DNA of 64,000 nt from Prevotellaceae bacterium UBA2448. GTDB lineage: Bacteria > Bacteroidota > Bacteroidia > Bacteroidales > Bacteroidaceae. Within the stretch, counting starts at the first letter, position 1. Each line of letters begins with the position of its first letter. Positions 35,285 to 44,930 of this stretch are shown in pieces. Both the position numbers and the translations under genes were made by a program. The stretch spans positions 17,523 through 81,522 of the forward strand of contig DDQG01000006.1 of NCBI GenBank assembly GCA_002342585.1. The letters run 5' to 3'. Under the pieces are notes generated by a model. It ran no database searches, was not told the DNA's origin, and saw only the letters and a program-made list of their open reading frames with translations.

Positions 35285-36310
35285 CTATATTGGTTGCATC
35301 TTTCTTATGCTATTATGCATCATTTTCCTAAAGAAGAAATCTCCAAAGTTTGAAGCATTATGTCTATGAGTGTAAAACCACAATCCTATTGTTGTAGGAA
35401 AATGGAAATCATGCATTAATAATTTCAAGCGTTCTAATAATTCTTTTCTGGTTTGGGGACTCATTTCATATGTCCAAAATTCATTCATATATCCCCATAA
35501 CATTTTAGTAAATACTTTGCTAGGAGTTTTAAGTAAATCAATCAATATCCCATCCCATACAGGAAAAAGATCTTTTATTTTTTCATCGTTACTTCTTTGT
35601 TGTGTAGTAATGCTATTATGTCTTATCCTGTAGAGATATGTATTATGTTTACAGAACCCCAATCTAGTTATATGAGTCGCAAGCATATAATTCCACAACT
35701 CATCTTCATGGATAACTTTTTCCTTAAAATATAACTTGTTTTTTATGACAAATGTTCTATTTATCAACCTATTTTGTGCAGTCATGGAGAAACCTCTCAA
35801 TCCACCTCGTTGAGCAAATGCCCTTTTTATCCACTCTTTTTTATTGGAGTATTGTGGTATTTCTTTTTCTGTGCTCAAAGAAATCCGGAGATTCTCAATC
35901 ACATGTGTTGATGTTGTTGCGCCATCTTCTACTAACAGTTCCAACCCTCCTTGTACCATTTCGCAATCCGGATATTGCTTTAACACTTCAAGTAATAGCT
36001 CTAAACAATTATCTTTAAGAATATCATCAGCATCTAAAAAATAAATGTATTCACCTTTCGAATTCTCGATACCTGTATTTCGTGAAACCGATAACCCCTT
36101 GTTCTTATCATGATGGATGAAGCGAAAAGAAAATGGTCCATTATACTCCTCAACCACTTTTCTGGCAATATCTATACTTTCATCCTGTCCGCAATCATCT
36201 ACAATCAAACATTCCAAATCGCCATCGTATGTCTGCGACATCACAGACCTTATACATTCTTCTATATAAGAGGCAACATTATATACGGGTATGATAACAG
36301 AAATGCTCAT
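35285..36310 (-). CDS. GT2 glycosyltransferase
   Basis: A 341-residue family 2 glycosyltransferase. The GT-A fold begins VIIPVYNVASYIEECI; metal/nucleotide binding is at LIVDDCGQDES and FLDADDIL. The C-terminal half is variable and probably selects the acceptor. It overlaps the GT32 gene by 4 nt at the end of a four-gene AT-rich operon. It converges with the ABC exporter gene, separated by 48 nt without a clear terminator. Sugar and linkage unknown. Confidence 0.9.
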   Translation of the reverse strand: MSISVIIPVYNVASYIEECIRSVMSQTYDGDLECLIVDDCGQDESIDIARKVVEEYNGPFSFRFIHHDKNKGLSVSRNTGIENSKGEYIYFLDADDILKDNCLELLLEVLKQYPDCEMVQGGLELLVEDGATTSTHVIENLRISLSTEKEIPQYSNKKEWIKRAFAQRGGLRGFSMTAQNRLINRTFVIKNKLYFKEKVIHEDELWNYMLATHITRLGFCKHNTYLYRIRHNSITTQQRSNDEKIKDLFPVWDGILIDLLKTPSKVFTKMLWGYMNEFWTYEMSPQTRKELLERLKLLMHDFHFPTTIGLWFYTHRHNASNFGDFFFRKMMHNSIRKMQPI

Positions 36311-37362
36311 TTACTGATGTTTGAAATAAATTCTGAAATAAAATCTTCGCGTCTAACCAGTTCGTATTTATTTGGTATTTGATGATGTATTTCAATATCC
36401 GAGCCTTTTATTTTTGCTATAGGAACAATGTTGCCTGAAGTATTGTGCTTAGATGTTTCTGGGAGAATAAACTCCAATTGAGAGTCTTTCAAAAAATGTC
36501 CTAAATGTAATAATTTTTTGTAATCGGGCTTATAAATCCACATTGTTCTTGAAATGTAGAAGTGTTCGCCATTATAGAAAAACAAAAAGAGTCGAGAAAA
36601 AATTTCAGATTTCAATGCTGATTTACACAATTTATATTGAGTCTTAAATATTATTCTATCCAAAGCGTTCTTTGCCTTTTTATTTTTCGGTGTGCTCTCT
36701 TGTTTCTCTTCTGTTATGTTGCTTTTCCAAGATGCTGCAAAATGGTGAATTGAATAAGTGTTTTCTGTGCAACAAACCTCTTTGGTAAACCAATGTTTCG
36801 GACTAAACCAGTCAATAGGCAAGATGTTAATCTTGTTAATGTCGTTAACAAACTCATTAGTATTAGAAATGAGATGGTAGTCGTATCTGGTCTCTATGCA
36901 TCGACGAATTATATATGGTAGAGCTTCGTCGTTGTAAGAGCCGTCCTGATTAATAAAATCTTTTCCTTCATAGAATTCTAGCATTGCTTTAATTAAAGGG
37001 TGTCCTTTTTCGAATCCCATTGTTGCAGCCTCAATACCTGATGTTGTATTTTCCTGTCCTATAAAATATGGAAGATGAAGTAAGTTATCAAAGGATTTCA
37101 GAACTTCTACATCACTATCCAAATATATTCCACCATAATTATATAATGCATACAAACGAAGATAGTCTGCTGCAAAAGCATATCGGTGGCTGTCAAAGGC
37201 TTGATCTACCCATTTGGATTTCCCTTTTGGGAAACGATTGAAATTCCACAATACAATTTCGTAATCAGGAAGATATCTTTTCCATGAATCTATACACTTC
37301 TGAATACTGTCCGGATATGGGTCATTGCTAAGCCAACAGTAATGTATAATCTTTGGTATCAT
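36307..37362 (-). CDS. GT32-family glycosyltransferase
   Basis: A 351-residue enzyme of the DXD-containing GT32 (Och1/capsule) family. It opens with IPKIIHYCWLS and carries the catalytic DXD in GGIYLDSDVEV near residue 100. It is homologous to the second GT32 gene at 44.9 kb over the first 250 residues but has a 100-residue C-terminal extension. It lies between GT2 genes, with a 4-nt overlap downstream and a 3-nt gap upstream. Confidence 0.88.
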   Translation of the reverse strand: MIPKIIHYCWLSNDPYPDSIQKCIDSWKRYLPDYEIVLWNFNRFPKGKSKWVDQAFDSHRYAFAADYLRLYALYNYGGIYLDSDVEVLKSFDNLLHLPYFIGQENTTSGIEAATMGFEKGHPLIKAMLEFYEGKDFINQDGSYNDEALPYIIRRCIETRYDYHLISNTNEFVNDINKINILPIDWFSPKHWFTKEVCCTENTYSIHHFAASWKSNITEEKQESTPKNKKAKNALDRIIFKTQYKLCKSALKSEIFSRLFLFFYNGEHFYISRTMWIYKPDYKKLLHLGHFLKDSQLEFILPETSKHNTSGNIVPIAKIKGSDIEIHHQIPNKYELVRREDFISEFISNISK

Positions 37363-37365
37363 ATA

Positions 37366-38469
37366 TTATTTGTTTAATGTCACTATTTCTCCTATCTTAT
37401 ATTTTTTAGCCTTATGAACCATTTTGTTTATTAAGTTTTTGAGACGTAGGAATATTGGGTCTTTTTTGCGCTTTTTAACGGGGGTATATGGTAAGAATTT
37501 AATAAACTTCTTTGCGTTTGTAAATTGGTTTTTTGAAGAAATGACGTTAACTAGTTGTTTGTTATATTGTGACATCTCTCCAAATAAACGAAGTTGGGAA
37601 AACCTGTCTTTTAAAAGAGAAATCCTTTGTTTCCTATCTAGAGATTTACTTTCCAGAACTTTTTTAATAAACCATTTGTTATGATAATAAACGGTCTGTT
37701 CATGTCCCCATTGAATATCTTGAGCTGGGTGTGTCCTTATAAAAGTCTCAATGTCCTTGTATGCATCAGCCAGTTGAATAGCATAATCATATTTAAGGCC
37801 TCCCATCCCGCTAGTGGTTGAGTCGGAATGCAATAAATAATAATATGTTACATCGGGAATGCATTTAAACGTTCTGCAATAGTATTGAATCTGGAAAGAG
37901 AAAAACACGTCATCTACATTGGTGTTGGGGGAACATCGTATGTTGTTTTTCCTAAGAAAAGATGTTTTGTATAATTTGTTCCATGTTTGAATGTACAATT
38001 TGCCTCTTTGCATAAATAGGTGATGAGCCAGAGCTGGTATACCCGAACTATCTTCGTGTCTTCCGACTCTTTGATAATCCACAACCTCTAATGATTTGTT
38101 ACATGTGATATAACTTCCATAGCAACATTCTTTGCCGTGGGACGCTTTATATAACTTTTCAATACAATTAGGAGTAATGTAGTCGTCACTGTCAAGAAAG
38201 AATAAATATTCGCCAGTTGCATTGTCTATTGCTGTGTTCTTAGTGGCTCCTATTCCTCTATTATAAATGTGGTCTATAATTTTGATATCTTTTCCACGCT
38301 TGTGTTTCTGTATGATATTATGTATTATTCCTATGGAGTTATCTGTTCCCTTGTCGTCAATAATCAAATATTCTATACTCTGGAATGTTTGATTTAATGC
38401 AGACAATAATGTCAACTCTATGGACTCCTTGGAGTTATATACTGGAATAGCAATTGTAACCTTGTACAT
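37366..38469 (-). CDS. GT2 glycosyltransferase
   Basis: A 367-residue family 2 enzyme: IAIPVYNSKESIELT at the N-terminus, LIIDDKGTDNS for nucleotide binding, and FLDSDDYI as DXD. The C-terminus is basic (VKKRKKDP). ATG 38469 (MYKVTIAIPVYN) matches the family; the in-frame extension would overlap the upstream GT2 gene. It is in the AT-rich operon transcribed from the promoter at 39528-39559. Donor and acceptor unknown. Confidence 0.9.
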   Translation of the reverse strand: MYKVTIAIPVYNSKESIELTLLSALNQTFQSIEYLIIDDKGTDNSIGIIHNIIQKHKRGKDIKIIDHIYNRGIGATKNTAIDNATGEYLFFLDSDDYITPNCIEKLYKASHGKECCYGSYITCNKSLEVVDYQRVGRHEDSSGIPALAHHLFMQRGKLYIQTWNKLYKTSFLRKNNIRCSPNTNVDDVFFSFQIQYYCRTFKCIPDVTYYYLLHSDSTTSGMGGLKYDYAIQLADAYKDIETFIRTHPAQDIQWGHEQTVYYHNKWFIKKVLESKSLDRKQRISLLKDRFSQLRLFGEMSQYNKQLVNVISSKNQFTNAKKFIKFLPYTPVKKRKKDPIFLRLKNLINKMVHKAKKYKIGEIVTLNK

Positions 38470-38486
38470 GTTCTTGTGGTTGAAAG

Positions 38487-39467
38487 TTATAAAATTACAT
38501 CTCCAATTAGTGTCTTTGACCAATCTGTGTATTTATTTAATTTTCTCAATGGAGCTATATATCCAATCAAAAGACCTGCAGATTGTTTTATTGTAGCATG
38601 CCTAATGAGTTTTAGCATTATGTTTTTTAGTCCTCTAAGCAGGACTGGATCGGAAGAATACGTTATTCTCATCTTTATAAAATAGAAGATGGATGCAACC
38701 TGTCTTTTTTTGTTCCTTTCACATATATTATCTATCATAATGTCAAGAAGAATTAGCCAGTTCCTGTCTGATTTGATTTTGTCTGTAGAGGTTACAATAC
38801 TATTTTCTCTTACGACATATATATATGTGTTTCTTTTTAAAATGGAAATTCTGTTTACGGTGTTTGCTAATTGGAAATGAAGAATTTCATCTTCGTTCGT
38901 AATACCTTCTTTGAAAAATAAAGAGTTGTCTAAAAAAAAACTCTTTTTTAAAAGAATATTCCATGCTGTCATTGAGAGCATCTCATGTCTCAGAAAAGCA
39001 TAATTTATCCAATTTGTGTCATCGCTATAGTCTGGAAGCTCCGATTTTCTATTCTCATAATTCATATATTGAAACTTACCGTTAGTTGCATATGCACCGG
39101 CAATTACCAATTGAGTGTCTTGGTATTTTGCAACGCAGCCCATCATCAATTCAATGCATTCCGGTATAATCTTATCATCTGAGTCAAGAAAGTAAATCCA
39201 ATCGCCTGTGGATTCGCTTATACCTGTATTTCGTGCTCCAGATATGCCTTTATTACGTTTGTGATGAATTATTCGAAACGAGATATTGGGGAGATTAGTC
39301 TTCTGTATAAAATTTTGAGCCAACAATATACTTTCGTCATTTCCACAATCATCAATAAGCAAACACTCTATGTTTCCCTGATAAGTTTGAGCTGCAACAG
39401 AGTGTAGGCAATCCTCAATATATGATTGAACATTATATACTGGAATGATTATAGAAATTCTGTCCAT
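38487..39467 (-). CDS. GT2 glycosyltransferase
   Basis: A 326-residue family 2 enzyme with IIIPVYNVQSYIEDCL, LIDDCGNDES and FLDSDDKI. It closely resembles the GT2 protein at 35.3 kb (shared VYNV-SYIE-C opening, Y-GN/DLECL and DDCG-DES motifs), suggesting a duplication within the cluster. It is the first gene of the operon and has its own promoter 54 nt upstream of the ATG. Confidence 0.9.
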   Translation of the reverse strand: MDRISIIIPVYNVQSYIEDCLHSVAAQTYQGNIECLLIDDCGNDESILLAQNFIQKTNLPNISFRIIHHKRNKGISGARNTGISESTGDWIYFLDSDDKIIPECIELMMGCVAKYQDTQLVIAGAYATNGKFQYMNYENRKSELPDYSDDTNWINYAFLRHEMLSMTAWNILLKKSFFLDNSLFFKEGITNEDEILHFQLANTVNRISILKRNTYIYVVRENSIVTSTDKIKSDRNWLILLDIMIDNICERNKKRQVASIFYFIKMRITYSSDPVLLRGLKNIMLKLIRHATIKQSAGLLIGYIAPLRKLNKYTDWSKTLIGDVIL

Positions 39468-39772
39468 AAGAAATGGTGTTTTACTCTTTTAAATGCTATC
39501 GTAATAACCACAAACTCTACTTCGTTACAAAGTTAGCGCTATTTTTTTTAATCTACAAAACATACTATAGAAAATGCAAGACTTTGAATCCATTTATAAA
39601 AAACAAAAAAATGAAGTAATCCGACTTTTTGTTAAATGCCACATTTTTGGTGCTCCAAAAAAATATTGCACACTCATTAAAACTCATCCGGAAAACTCCT
39701 TGAAAAAAGGAAAAATTGTCAAATGGAAAAAAGTGAGTTTTTCCTTAGTCCGTATTTTTTACGTTGGGTGTA
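39468..39772. other. AT-rich intergenic stretch between two GT2 genes
   Basis: This 305-bp gap contains the promoter at 39528-39559 and otherwise very A-rich sequence. A plus-strand open frame (39574-39852) exists but runs antisense into the end of the next gene and has no recognisable features, so I do not call it. An imperfect inverted repeat GGAAAACTC (39690-39698) / GAGTTTTTCC (39735-39744) is weak. Nothing else is evident. Confidence 0.55.
39528..39559 (-). promoter_or_regulatory. promoter for the AT-rich glycosyltransferase operon
   Basis: On the minus strand TTTG (39559-39556), 20 nt, TAACTTTG (39535-39528). Predicted start near 39521, serving the four genes from 39467 down to 35285. 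Confidence 0.75.
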
Positions 39773-40717
39773 TTATATTTTTCTTATTAAACAGTAGAAA
39801 TATGCTAACCAATAAGATTTGTGGAGATATTGGGTCAAATGGTTCATCTTGAAATGCAAACCTGATTGAGGGTTTCGGGAAATAAATTTCTGGAATTCGT
39901 CAAGGTTTTGCTTGATCTGCCTAAAGGGGTTGGCATAGATATTCAATGCACGATAGTCTGTTGCTGATTTCAATATGTGTTCTTTGAGTTCGGGGTGTGA
40001 ATAGTATTTGAGGCTCTCTTCAAGATGGATGGAGGAAGGTAGTAGTTCTGATGGTTGCAGCCCTTTGCTCGTAAGTCCATCATCTGTTTTCCGATAGTAA
40101 TAAAGGGGCTGAGCAATGATTCGCAGACTGGTAATGTATCTGCAATATTCCAATGTGAATATCTCGTCTTCTCTGAAACTGATGTTTTCAGGAAAGCGAA
40201 TGTTGTTCTTACGGATTATTTCAGCACGAAACATTTTATCCCAGGTCCATCCTAATATGTCGCCTAAGTCACCGCATCGTAATGTGAAGATTGCCTCTTC
40301 TATGTGTTCTCTTTTTTCTGTATATACTGGAGTGGAAGTTAGTGTGGCTTGACTGCCGTCAGGATTCACTGTGTAAACTCCGAAGAATGTGATGTCGGCT
40401 TCCGGCTTTTGGGATGTTAGAGCCTGTAGATAATTATGAGTAATCCAATCGTCTGCATCTACAAAACATATCCACTGACCTTTTGCATGGAGCAGTCCGT
40501 AGTTTCTGGCTCTACTGACTCCACCGTTTTTCTTATTGTGGTAATGAAAGCGGTTGTCACTATTAGCAATACTTTTACATATCTCAGCACTGTTGTCCGT
40601 GCTTCCGTCATCAATGAGAAGCACTTCGAAGTCTCGATAGGTCTGCATTCTTATGCTTTCCAAACATTGGGTCAGGTACTTGCCTGCATTATATATAGGA
40701 ATGATGATTGATATCAT
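39773..40717 (-). CDS. GT2 glycosyltransferase
   Basis: A 314-residue family 2 enzyme: IIIPIYNAGKYLTQCLES, LLIDDGSTDNS and FVDADDWI. It is the classical compact form used in capsule and O-antigen loci. It follows the GT90 fusion gene by 7 nt and is the last gene of the GT25-GT90-GT2 group; the next operon downstream has its own promoter. Confidence 0.92.
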   Translation of the reverse strand: MISIIIPIYNAGKYLTQCLESIRMQTYRDFEVLLIDDGSTDNSAEICKSIANSDNRFHYHNKKNGGVSRARNYGLLHAKGQWICFVDADDWITHNYLQALTSQKPEADITFFGVYTVNPDGSQATLTSTPVYTEKREHIEEAIFTLRCGDLGDILGWTWDKMFRAEIIRKNNIRFPENISFREDEIFTLEYCRYITSLRIIAQPLYYYRKTDDGLTSKGLQPSELLPSSIHLEESLKYYSHPELKEHILKSATDYRALNIYANPFRQIKQNLDEFQKFISRNPQSGLHFKMNHLTQYLHKSYWLAYFYCLIRKI

Positions 40718-40724
40718 GCTTATT

Positions 40725-42815
40725 CTAAAGATTAGTAATGTGAGTCTTTAAGAAATCCCCTAATCGCAATTTTGCACCTATCTCTTGTGCATTATTAATT
40801 ATTTTTATATAGTCTTGATTGCTTATATGGGCTATTGTAGAGTCTATGTCTTTGAGACTGTCAACTGTTATGCCAATTTGGTGTTTGCTGACCCACTCAG
40901 CAAGTGATGATTGGCTCCACACGATTACTGGTAAGCCTGCTGCAAGGTAAAGTGAGGTCTTATGGGAAGAGTTGTAACGGAGGTATTCGCCAAAGTCGCC
41001 TGTGCAGGAGTCGATACTGTCTCCATCCCAAACAAGTCCCCAACCTCCAGATATGGTTCCTGTCTGTTCGGGACGGAAGAATCCGGCATATTCTATGTTT
41101 GAGGTATGAGTGAGGTTAAGTGAACCATCGTGCATTCCGTACAATTTGAAGTGTGTGGTAAACGATTTTCCTTTGTCTATCAGTTCTTTCAGGAACTGGC
41201 TTTTCGACAGGTTGCCAGCAAAGAGCACATAGTTTTTTAGAGTAAGAGTTGTTTCTGCATCTTGCATGGGGTCTGCTGAGTAGTAGTCGAAGAGCCAAAG
41301 TATGCGCATAGGAGTTGTGCAACCCAAGGCGTGAAGCCGCTCTGCCATAGCCTTGGTGTGAACCAAAAGAAGGGTGGCATTGTTAAGTTTGCGGATTTCC
41401 TTGCTTTTCTTGTTGAACCGGATGGACTGTACGTCATGAACTACAAATATGACTTTCGCCTCCATTTTTAAGCATTTTTTTGCAAGTGACTGCATATAGT
41501 GGCGATAGAAATCTTGAATAACCACAATGTCACCAAAACGTATTTGCTTCACAATTTTCTTCACTTGTCTTTCTGCCAGATATTCAGAGAAGAAAGGGTA
41601 GTGGTGGTAGCGTTTGCCTTCACCTAAAGAGTATTTGTAGTTGTTGATGTCATATTGCTCATATCCATGGTCAGTAAATGTGTGGAGAACATCTTGACGA
41701 GCCTTGCTTTGTGCGTTCACTTGTGCATCCAATCCCAACTTCACTATTTCATTTATGAAGAATCTGCGTTTAGACCTGTCGTTGACAGAAGGTTTTTCTA
41801 CAGCTGTTTTCTGTCCTGTAAGACGAAAATATTTGTCGAGCAGCATTAACGAGATTAGGTCTTCGCGCTTTTTGTTTTGGAACTGTGCCACCCATTCGTG
41901 GGCGTGTCGAATTATGAGTTCTACTTCATTAGGATGTGCTTCGTAATACTCTATTTTCTCGATGAGATCGTGATAATCGTCGGCTATCTCTATATAGTGA
42001 TAGTTGGGAATGAGTTTCCCCTCCATATACCAAGTTTCACAAGTGGGGCGCGGCATCACGGCAACACTATTTGACGACATAACCCATTTCAAGTTTGACG
42101 CTACATCGTTGCCTTCAAGAGCCATGATGTATCTGTATTTCAAGTGCTCATAAAGCGACATCTGTTCATATGTTGTGTCGCTCGTGCTCACAAGGTCACA
42201 CCACGGGTGTTGTTTCCATTGTTCTATGAATTGCTGTCGTCTTGGTTTGCCACCGGTGTCGCCTCTGAATATTATCTTACATTCTTTCTCATCCCATGTG
42301 AATGGATCCTTAATCCAAGTGAAATGACGTACCTTGTCAAGGTTTATCAGTATATTGTTTCTGTTCTCGTCATTAGGTAAAAGTGGGCGACTTTTGGTTA
42401 TTTCAGGTACAGGAAATATGTAATTTACATCACCAGGGTTATAAGCCCAGCGTAACTGTGTCGGGAAGAATCGCAAATATTCGTTTGCATCGTAGAAGTA
42501 TGTACTATTTACATAGTCGTGGACATACGATTCGCGTTTCCTATATGTAAAGTCTTTAATGCGTGGAGCATCATCAGGAAGGATGACGGAGTCGTGAAAC
42601 TTGCAGTAGTAATCTACCCTCTGCTTTATGTAATTCTGTTCTTCGATAGGAAGATGATAAAAGCCTTCTATTTTCTTATGTAGTTTGTGTCGGAGCCACC
42701 ATGCAGGTCTCATCTCTCGCAAAAAACTTTTGAAGAAGAATATCAGGTGACTGTTCTTGCGAGTATGATTGAAAAAGAAACTCCAATAGCGTTGTATGTT
42801 CTCTTTTATCTTCAT
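40725..42815 (-). CDS. fused GT90-like and galactofuranosyltransferase-like protein
   Basis: A 696-residue two-domain glycosyltransferase. Residues about 1-335 resemble the GT90/CAP10 family: IIFRGDTGGKPRRQQFIEQW, then LKYRYIMALEGNDVASNLKW and PRPTCETWYMEGKLIP. Residues about 348-696 resemble bacterial beta-1,6-galactofuranosyltransferases/sugar transferases: GDIVVIQDFYRHYMQSL, IFVVHDVQSIRF, LFAGNLSKSQFL and GLVWDGDSIDSC. The presence of glf 8.6 kb away supports UDP-galactofuranose as the donor of the second domain. No signal peptide; cytoplasmic. It could add two consecutive sugars. It lies 10 nt after the GT25 gene and 7 nt before a GT2 gene. Confidence 0.8.
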   Translation of the reverse strand: MKIKENIQRYWSFFFNHTRKNSHLIFFFKSFLREMRPAWWLRHKLHKKIEGFYHLPIEEQNYIKQRVDYYCKFHDSVILPDDAPRIKDFTYRKRESYVHDYVNSTYFYDANEYLRFFPTQLRWAYNPGDVNYIFPVPEITKSRPLLPNDENRNNILINLDKVRHFTWIKDPFTWDEKECKIIFRGDTGGKPRRQQFIEQWKQHPWCDLVSTSDTTYEQMSLYEHLKYRYIMALEGNDVASNLKWVMSSNSVAVMPRPTCETWYMEGKLIPNYHYIEIADDYHDLIEKIEYYEAHPNEVELIIRHAHEWVAQFQNKKREDLISLMLLDKYFRLTGQKTAVEKPSVNDRSKRRFFINEIVKLGLDAQVNAQSKARQDVLHTFTDHGYEQYDINNYKYSLGEGKRYHHYPFFSEYLAERQVKKIVKQIRFGDIVVIQDFYRHYMQSLAKKCLKMEAKVIFVVHDVQSIRFNKKSKEIRKLNNATLLLVHTKAMAERLHALGCTTPMRILWLFDYYSADPMQDAETTLTLKNYVLFAGNLSKSQFLKELIDKGKSFTTHFKLYGMHDGSLNLTHTSNIEYAGFFRPEQTGTISGGWGLVWDGDSIDSCTGDFGEYLRYNSSHKTSLYLAAGLPVIVWSQSSLAEWVSKHQIGITVDSLKDIDSTIAHISNQDYIKIINNAQEIGAKLRLGDFLKTHITNL

Positions 42816-42825
42816 GGATAAAGAT

Positions 42826-43566
42826 TTATCTGAACCAATATAAGAGGTGCTTGTAGAATCGTTTATAAAACCATTTTAGGCGTTTCAGCGGACGAGGTTT
42901 AGTAGGAATCATTGTAGGCATTGAACCATCGCAACTGCATTGCACGGCAAGACAAGGGTAGCTCCAATAGTAGTTAATCAGTCCCTGTTCTGTCAGTTTC
43001 GTATGAAAGCGATCGAGAGTGGTGTTGCATTTGTTCTTTTGTACATATTCTACAATGGTTTTTGCTGCTTTGTAGGTTATATAATAACATCCTGCAAATC
43101 TATCACGATCTGCCCTATAGAGATGTTGTCCCTCTTTGCGTTGGCTGCGAGGCACCAATAGCAGACTGCTTTCCTCGTAATTGACCATAAGTGGCTCGTC
43201 AGCATGATAATGTTCGATTTCATCGAGGGTTTTATAAAAATTTTCTTTAAAACCGGGGAAAAGGCGAATGTCGTCTTCAAAAATCAAAGCCCCCTTAATA
43301 CCCTTTTCGATGACTCGTTCGTAGGCGCGTATTCCCTTATAGGCACAACTGGTGCGGGGATATACTCCATGCATGGTCTCGGGTGTGCCGTCATCGACGA
43401 AGTATTTATCAATGATTTCTTGGGTTAGGTCTTCCATATTTCCTTCCAGAATGTACTCATAGGGAAATCCCAGCCTGTCCAACTGAGTCTGTATGAAAGC
43501 CTCACGTTCTTTTTGTCCCCGAACGTGGATGATGAATATGTTTGTGGCTTTGTCTGAAGTTGTCAT
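42826..43566 (-). CDS. GT25-family glycosyltransferase
   Basis: A 246-residue enzyme of the LPS beta-galactosyltransferase-like GT25 family. FIIHVRGQKEREAF is the opening, GALIFEDDIRLFPGF carries the metal-binding EDD, and CNTTLDRF appears in the acceptor region. The C-terminus is very basic (RPLKRLKWFYKRFYK), suggesting membrane association. A TACCTTTG -7 element (43578-43571, minus) lies only 5 nt upstream of the ATG, so the transcript may be nearly leaderless. First gene of a three-gene group. Confidence 0.87.
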   Translation of the reverse strand: MTTSDKATNIFIIHVRGQKEREAFIQTQLDRLGFPYEYILEGNMEDLTQEIIDKYFVDDGTPETMHGVYPRTSCAYKGIRAYERVIEKGIKGALIFEDDIRLFPGFKENFYKTLDEIEHYHADEPLMVNYEESSLLLVPRSQRKEGQHLYRADRDRFAGCYYITYKAAKTIVEYVQKNKCNTTLDRFHTKLTEQGLINYYWSYPCLAVQCSCDGSMPTMIPTKPRPLKRLKWFYKRFYKHLLYWFR

Positions 43567-43646
43567 GTGGCAAAGGTAGTGATTTTGTTTATAAAATGTG
43601 AAATGTAAAAAGTAAAATTATTAACTTTGCAGCAAATAGCAAAGAA

Positions 43647-44930
43647 ATGTTTTTTTTAAATAAGATATTGCAACACCCTTTTTGGTATCAATACAAGACG
43701 CTGATTTCTGTGTGGATTCTCATGGTTATCATATCTGTGGGTTTGCATATGCATAATTTCAACAACTTCCTCATTTACAAATTTACATTTTGGCATGCTT
43801 ACAACGGGACAAGTTTATATGCTGCTTATCCCGAAGATCATTACGATGTAAATCACTACGGGCCTGTATTCAGTCTGATAATGGCTCCCTTCGCTATTAT
43901 ACCGTCTCTATGGTTGGGAGTGTTCGTCTGGCATTTGGCATTGGCATTGTTCCTTTGGTGGGCTATTCGTCAGAGTACCTTGACATGGGCTCAGCAGGTT
44001 GTAGCGTTTTGGTTTACTGCTCATGAAATGCTTAATGCACTTGGTATGTCGCAGTTTAATGTGGCTACAGCTGCGATGATTCTGCTTTCATATACTGCTA
44101 TACATAAAGGAAAGGATATGTGGGGAGCCTTCTGGATTGTCTTAGGCACTCTGGTGAAAATGTACGGAATGGTAGGTTTGGCTTTCTTCTTTTTTACTAA
44201 GAACAAACCGAATTTTCTGATGTGGCTCGTGGTGTGGACTGCCGTCCTTGTTGCCCTGCCTATGCCTTTCTTCGGTGTGCAATATGAGCTTGACCAATAT
44301 GCGGGATGGATGAATAGCTTGATAGAAAAAGGAGGGGAAAATGCTCTGTCAGATTTCCAGAATATTTCGCTCTTGGGATTCGTACGGAAAGTAGGGTATG
44401 CTTGTTCTGCGGGATTAAGTGCCTATTATGAAGTTTTTTGGCGACGTACCCTTCCTGATGCGTCTAACTGGTGGATGTCAACATGGAATGACCTTTGGCT
44501 TATATTGCCAGGATTGTGTTATGGGGCACTGCCTTACCTGCGCGTTGATCAGTACAAAAACTATTCATTCCAGATGATGTGTTTGGCCTCTGTACTAATG
44601 TTTGTGAATATTTTCAGTACTGGCAGTGAAAATAGTAGCTATATAATTTCTATGCTAGGCGTTGCAATATGGTATATTGCTGTTCCGTGGAAACGCACAA
44701 AATGTGATCTGGCCTTACTGATATTCTGTTTCTTTCTCACGTCACTTTCTCCTACAGACTTGTTCCCTGAATATCTGCGTACTCATTGGATTCGTCCATT
44801 TGCTCTGAAGTCAATACCTGTTGTCATAATATGGGTAAAACTGATATACGAGATGATGACAAGAGATTATGTTTTAGAAAAATCCTTAAACGATGATACC
44901 AAAGAAGATTCATTATTGCTGGCTAAGTGA
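43647..44930 (+). CDS. GT87-like (DUF2029) membrane glycosyltransferase
   Basis: A 427-residue multi-pass protein with about ten membrane helices. It belongs to the GT-C polyprenyl-phosphate-mannose-dependent type: HNFNNFLIYKFTFWHAYNGTSLYA and YPEDHYDVNHYGPVFSLIMAPFAI match the luminal acidic first loop of these enzymes. It acts on the periplasmic side with a lipid-linked sugar. It overlaps the next GT32 gene by 38 nt. A TAACTTTG element lies at 43622-43629, 18 nt upstream. A second GT87-like domain occurs in the gene at 47.4-49.3 kb. Confidence 0.82.
   Translation: MFFLNKILQHPFWYQYKTLISVWILMVIISVGLHMHNFNNFLIYKFTFWHAYNGTSLYAAYPEDHYDVNHYGPVFSLIMAPFAIIPSLWLGVFVWHLALALFLWWAIRQSTLTWAQQVVAFWFTAHEMLNALGMSQFNVATAAMILLSYTAIHKGKDMWGAFWIVLGTLVKMYGMVGLAFFFFTKNKPNFLMWLVVWTAVLVALPMPFFGVQYELDQYAGWMNSLIEKGGENALSDFQNISLLGFVRKVGYACSAGLSAYYEVFWRRTLPDASNWWMSTWNDLWLILPGLCYGALPYLRVDQYKNYSFQMMCLASVLMFVNIFSTGSENSSYIISMLGVAIWYIAVPWKRTKCDLALLIFCFFLTSLSPTDLFPEYLRTHWIRPFALKSIPVVIIWVKLIYEMMTRDYVLEKSLNDDTKEDSLLLAK

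Noticed and set aside
39574..39852. Plus-strand open frame of 92 codons in the gap between GT2 genes
   Set aside because: Its last 80 nt run antisense inside the end of a well-supported GT2 gene, composition is A-rich, and no domain, signal peptide or promoter supports it.
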